A DNA stretch of 14,467 bases from an uncultured Prevotella sp. GTDB lineage: Bacteria; Bacteroidota; Bacteroidia; Bacteroidales; Bacteroidaceae. The notes under the pieces were generated by a model, which saw only the letters and a list, made by a program, of their open reading frames with translations, ran no database searches and was not told the origin of the DNA. The stretch is taken from assembly GCA_900765465.1 (NCBI GenBank), contig CAAFRM010000039.1, positions 1-14,467 on the forward strand. The letters are read 5' to 3'. Position 1 is the stretch's first letter. The number at the start of each line of letters is the position of its first letter. Made by a program: the position numbers and the translations under genes. Positions 12,919 through 14,467 of the stretch are shown one piece after another.

Positions 12919-13941
12919 TTATCTCATCAAGAAAGAGAAACGGTCCACATTCTTCAATGCGATACCGGCACCCTTAGCCACGCTGTGCAATGGGTCCTCG
13001 GCGATATGGAATGGGATGTTAATCTTGTCTGTCAAGCGCTTGTCCAAACCACGGAGCAATGCACCGCCACCCGAGAGCCAGATACCGTTCTTCACGATGT
13101 CGGCGTAAAGCTCTGGTGGAGTATTCTCAAGGGCAGAGAGCACGGCATTCTCAATCTTAGCCACGGTCTTGTCCAGGCAGTGAGCAATCTCCTGATAGCA
13201 TACTGGAACCTCCATTGGGAGGGCTGTGATACGGTTAGGACCATGAACGATGAAGTCCTCTGGAGCCTCCTCACCCAGGTCTGTCAGGGCAGAACCTACG
13301 TGAATCTTGATACGCTCAGCCATACGCTCAGAAACCTTCACGTTGTGCTGACGGCTCATGTACTCCTGGATTTCAGCGGTGAGGTCGTCACCGGCTGTGC
13401 GGATAGAGTTGTTGGAAACGATACCACCGAGCGAGATAACGGCAATCTCGGTAGAACCACCACCTATATCAACTATCATATTGCCTTCTGGTGCCTCCAC
13501 ATCGATACCGATACCGATAGCGGCAGCCATAGGCTCAAAAATCAAATAAACATCGCGACCGTCGGCATGCTCGGCAGAGTCACGAACGGCACGGAGCTCC
13601 ACCTCGGTAGAGCCAGAAGGAACACCAATCACCATGCGGAGTGAAGGTGAGAACAGGCGGCTGCCTGTGTGGACCATCTTGATGAGTCCACGCATCATCT
13701 GCTCGCAAGCAGTAAAGTCTGCGATAACGCCATCGCGCAAAGGACGGATAGTACGGATGTTGTCGTGAGTCTTCTCGTACATCATCTTCGCCTTCTCGCC
13801 CACGGCAATCATCTTGTCGGTGCGGCGGTCGAGGGCTACAACAGAAGGTTCGTCCACTACAATCTTATCATCACTGATAATGATGGTGTTGGCGGTACCC
13901 AAGTCCATTGCGATTTCCTGAATAAATGAAAAAAATCCCAT
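12919..13941 (-). CDS. mreB: Rod shape-determining actin homologue MreB
   Basis: This 340-residue actin-family ATPase polymerises on the inner face of the membrane and directs the elongation machinery. Actin-fold motifs are phosphate-1 MDLGTANT (12-19), phosphate-2 VDIGGGSTE (157-165) and the adenosine motif LSGGGALLRGL (289-299). Other MreB hallmarks are VIGVPSG (104-110), FEPMAAAIG (135-143), PPELYADI (275-282) and the near-terminal AEDPLHSVAKGAG (314-326). The short N-terminal GFFSFIQEI could be the amphipathic membrane anchor. Length is normal. It is the first morphogenesis gene in the cluster, 157 bp after the purH-type gene. That gap has two inverted repeats but no TAnnTTTG promoter that I can find, so it may be co-transcribed with purH or use an unusual promoter. 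Confidence 0.97.
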   Translation of the reverse strand: MGFFSFIQEIAMDLGTANTIIISDDKIVVDEPSVVALDRRTDKMIAVGEKAKMMYEKTHDNIRTIRPLRDGVIADFTACEQMMRGLIKMVHTGSRLFSPSLRMVIGVPSGSTEVELRAVRDSAEHADGRDVYLIFEPMAAAIGIGIDVEAPEGNMIVDIGGGSTEIAVISLGGIVSNNSIRTAGDDLTAEIQEYMSRQHNVKVSERMAERIKIHVGSALTDLGEEAPEDFIVHGPNRITALPMEVPVCYQEIAHCLDKTVAKIENAVLSALENTPPELYADIVKNGIWLSGGGALLRGLDKRLTDKINIPFHIAEDPLHSVAKGAGIALKNVDRFSFLMR

Positions 13942-14059
13942 TTTCTAATGTAAAATATAATATTTTAAGCTTAAAATCTTTTTGTAGTCATCTTCCCGCC
14001 CTGGGATGCAGAACGGGAAGAGGTAGCGAGATTACTCGGCTGCTTCGTCTTGTTACTTG
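13942..14059 (-). promoter_or_regulatory. purH-mreB intergenic region with two inverted repeats
   Basis: Two structures are visible. ATTTTAAGCTTAAAAT (13962-13977) is a perfect 16-bp palindrome ending about 20 nt before the mreB ATG. TCTTCCCG (13991-13998) pairs with CGGGAAGA (14014-14021) around a 15-nt loop. The second lacks a T run on either strand, so it is a poor terminator. They may be operators or leader structures for mreB; no promoter is assigned. Confidence 0.45.
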
Positions 14060-14116
14060 TTACTCAGCAAACCAAGTATTACTTAGCAAGCCAAGTTATT
14101 ACTTAGCAAACCAAGC
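14060..14116. repeat. Tandem copies of the purH 3' end
   Basis: There are three adjacent copies of a unit close to TTACTTAGCAAACCAAGTA: 14060-14078 (19 nt, one difference), 14079-14098 (20 nt, one difference and one extra base) and 14099-14116, which is the real stop plus the last codons of the purH-type gene. The two downstream copies are therefore duplicates of the sequence coding the terminal WFAK-stop. Confidence 0.85.
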
Positions 14117-14467
14117 ATGGATAGCTGTATCGTAGTGTGAGCTTACGCCGAAGGCACGCTCAGCAAACATCTTGCGGTCCTCGATGTCGGTCTCAGCACC
14201 CTTCTTCTTCAGAATGTCGAGAAGCACGCTGTATTCAGCCTTGCTAGGAACGATAACCACGTCCTTGAAGTTCTTGGCTCCGGCACGGATCAGAGAGATA
14301 CCGCCGATATCAATCTTCTCGATAATGTCGGCATCGCTGGCACCGCTGGCCACGGTCTGCTCAAATGGATACAAATCTACGATAACGAGGTCGATAGAAG
14401 GAATCTCATACTCCTTCATCTGCTCCTGGTCGCCCTCATTGTCGCGACGGGCCAAGATACCTCCAAA
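14099..14467 (-). CDS. purH: IMP cyclohydrolase domain of PurH (partial; N terminus outside window), ending without the AICAR transformylase domain
   Basis: 122 residues are visible and the frame is open to the right edge. FGGILARRD (1-9), DLYPFEQTVASGASDADI (31-48), EKIDIGGISLIRAGAKN (50-66) and RAFGVSSHYDTAI (104-116) match the C-terminal half of the MGS-fold inosinicase domain that closes FAICAR to IMP in purine synthesis. Residues matching the family's catalytic Tyr, Asp and Lys are present (fragment Tyr33, Asp53, Lys65). The protein then ends at WFAK-stop, just where bifunctional PurH would continue into its formyltransferase domain of roughly 300 residues. No such sequence follows before mreB. 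Allowing about 70 missing residues, the whole protein should be near 190-195 aa. It is probably a stand-alone IMP cyclohydrolase, with AICAR formyltransferase encoded elsewhere. A truncated bifunctional gene is the alternative. Confidence 0.88.
   Translation of the reverse strand, partial: FGGILARRDNEGDQEQMKEYEIPSIDLVIVDLYPFEQTVASGASDADIIEKIDIGGISLIRAGAKNFKDVVIVPSKAEYSVLLDILKKKGAETDIEDRKMFAERAFGVSSHYDTAIHAWFAK

Noticed and set aside
12135..13644. Plus-strand ORFs (229 and 293 aa) opposite mreC and mreB
   Set aside because: Antisense shadows; one spans the mreB-mreC gap only because stops happen to be missing.
14060..14467. A simple frameshift or sequencing error hiding a full-length PurH
   Set aside because: There are only 157 bp between the stop and mreB, with no formyltransferase-like sequence in any frame, so a frameshift could not restore the missing roughly 300 residues.

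Overview
The window looks like ordinary chromosome from a Bacteroidota bacterium, most likely Prevotellaceae (Segatella/Prevotella-like). The evidence is the presence of GldH, a Bacteroidota-type RicT/PSP1 protein with a low-complexity basic tail, a small Bacteroidota lipoprotein (DUF4840-like), the rod-shape cluster order mreB-mreC-mreD-mrdA-rodA behind a purH-type gene, and promoters of the TAnnTTTG (-7) type. No mobile element, CRISPR array, defence locus or secondary-metabolite cluster is visible.

Layout, left to right. (1) 1-120: a complete tRNA-Lys(UUU) with a bidirectional hairpin terminator. (2) 155-244: a 90-nt palindromic element made of four exact-length 21-nt units. (3) 272-1105 (-): a secreted DNA/RNA non-specific endonuclease with its own promoter. 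(4) 1348-2013 (+): a small lipoprotein, followed by a strong terminator. (5) 2266-3726 (-): a XylE-like sugar/H+ symporter. (6) 3864-7904 (+): a probable operon metF-holB-ricT-gldH with tight spacing and a ricT/gldH overlap, closed by a perfect 15-bp terminator hairpin. (7) 8004-14467 (-): the cell-elongation cluster, transcribed right to left as purH(N-terminal domain)-mreB-mreC-mreD-mrdA-rodA.

The main functional unit is the elongasome. MreB filaments, MreC and MreD position the RodA glycosyltransferase and its partner transpeptidase PBP2 (mrdA) to build the lateral wall. The rightward operon combines housekeeping functions: folate-linked methyl supply, the DNA polymerase III clamp loader, a Cys-rich PSP1 protein and a lipoprotein. 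The two operons converge on the terminator at 7915-7954.

I found no clearly new multi-gene system. The observations most worth following are: the 21-nt palindromic array after the tRNA; a PurH that ends after its IMP-cyclohydrolase domain, with its 3' end repeated in tandem right after the stop codon; a 7-nt tandem array that starts at the mrdA stop and runs to the rodA start; and a structured hairpin between mreB and mreC that could set MreB/MreC ratios.
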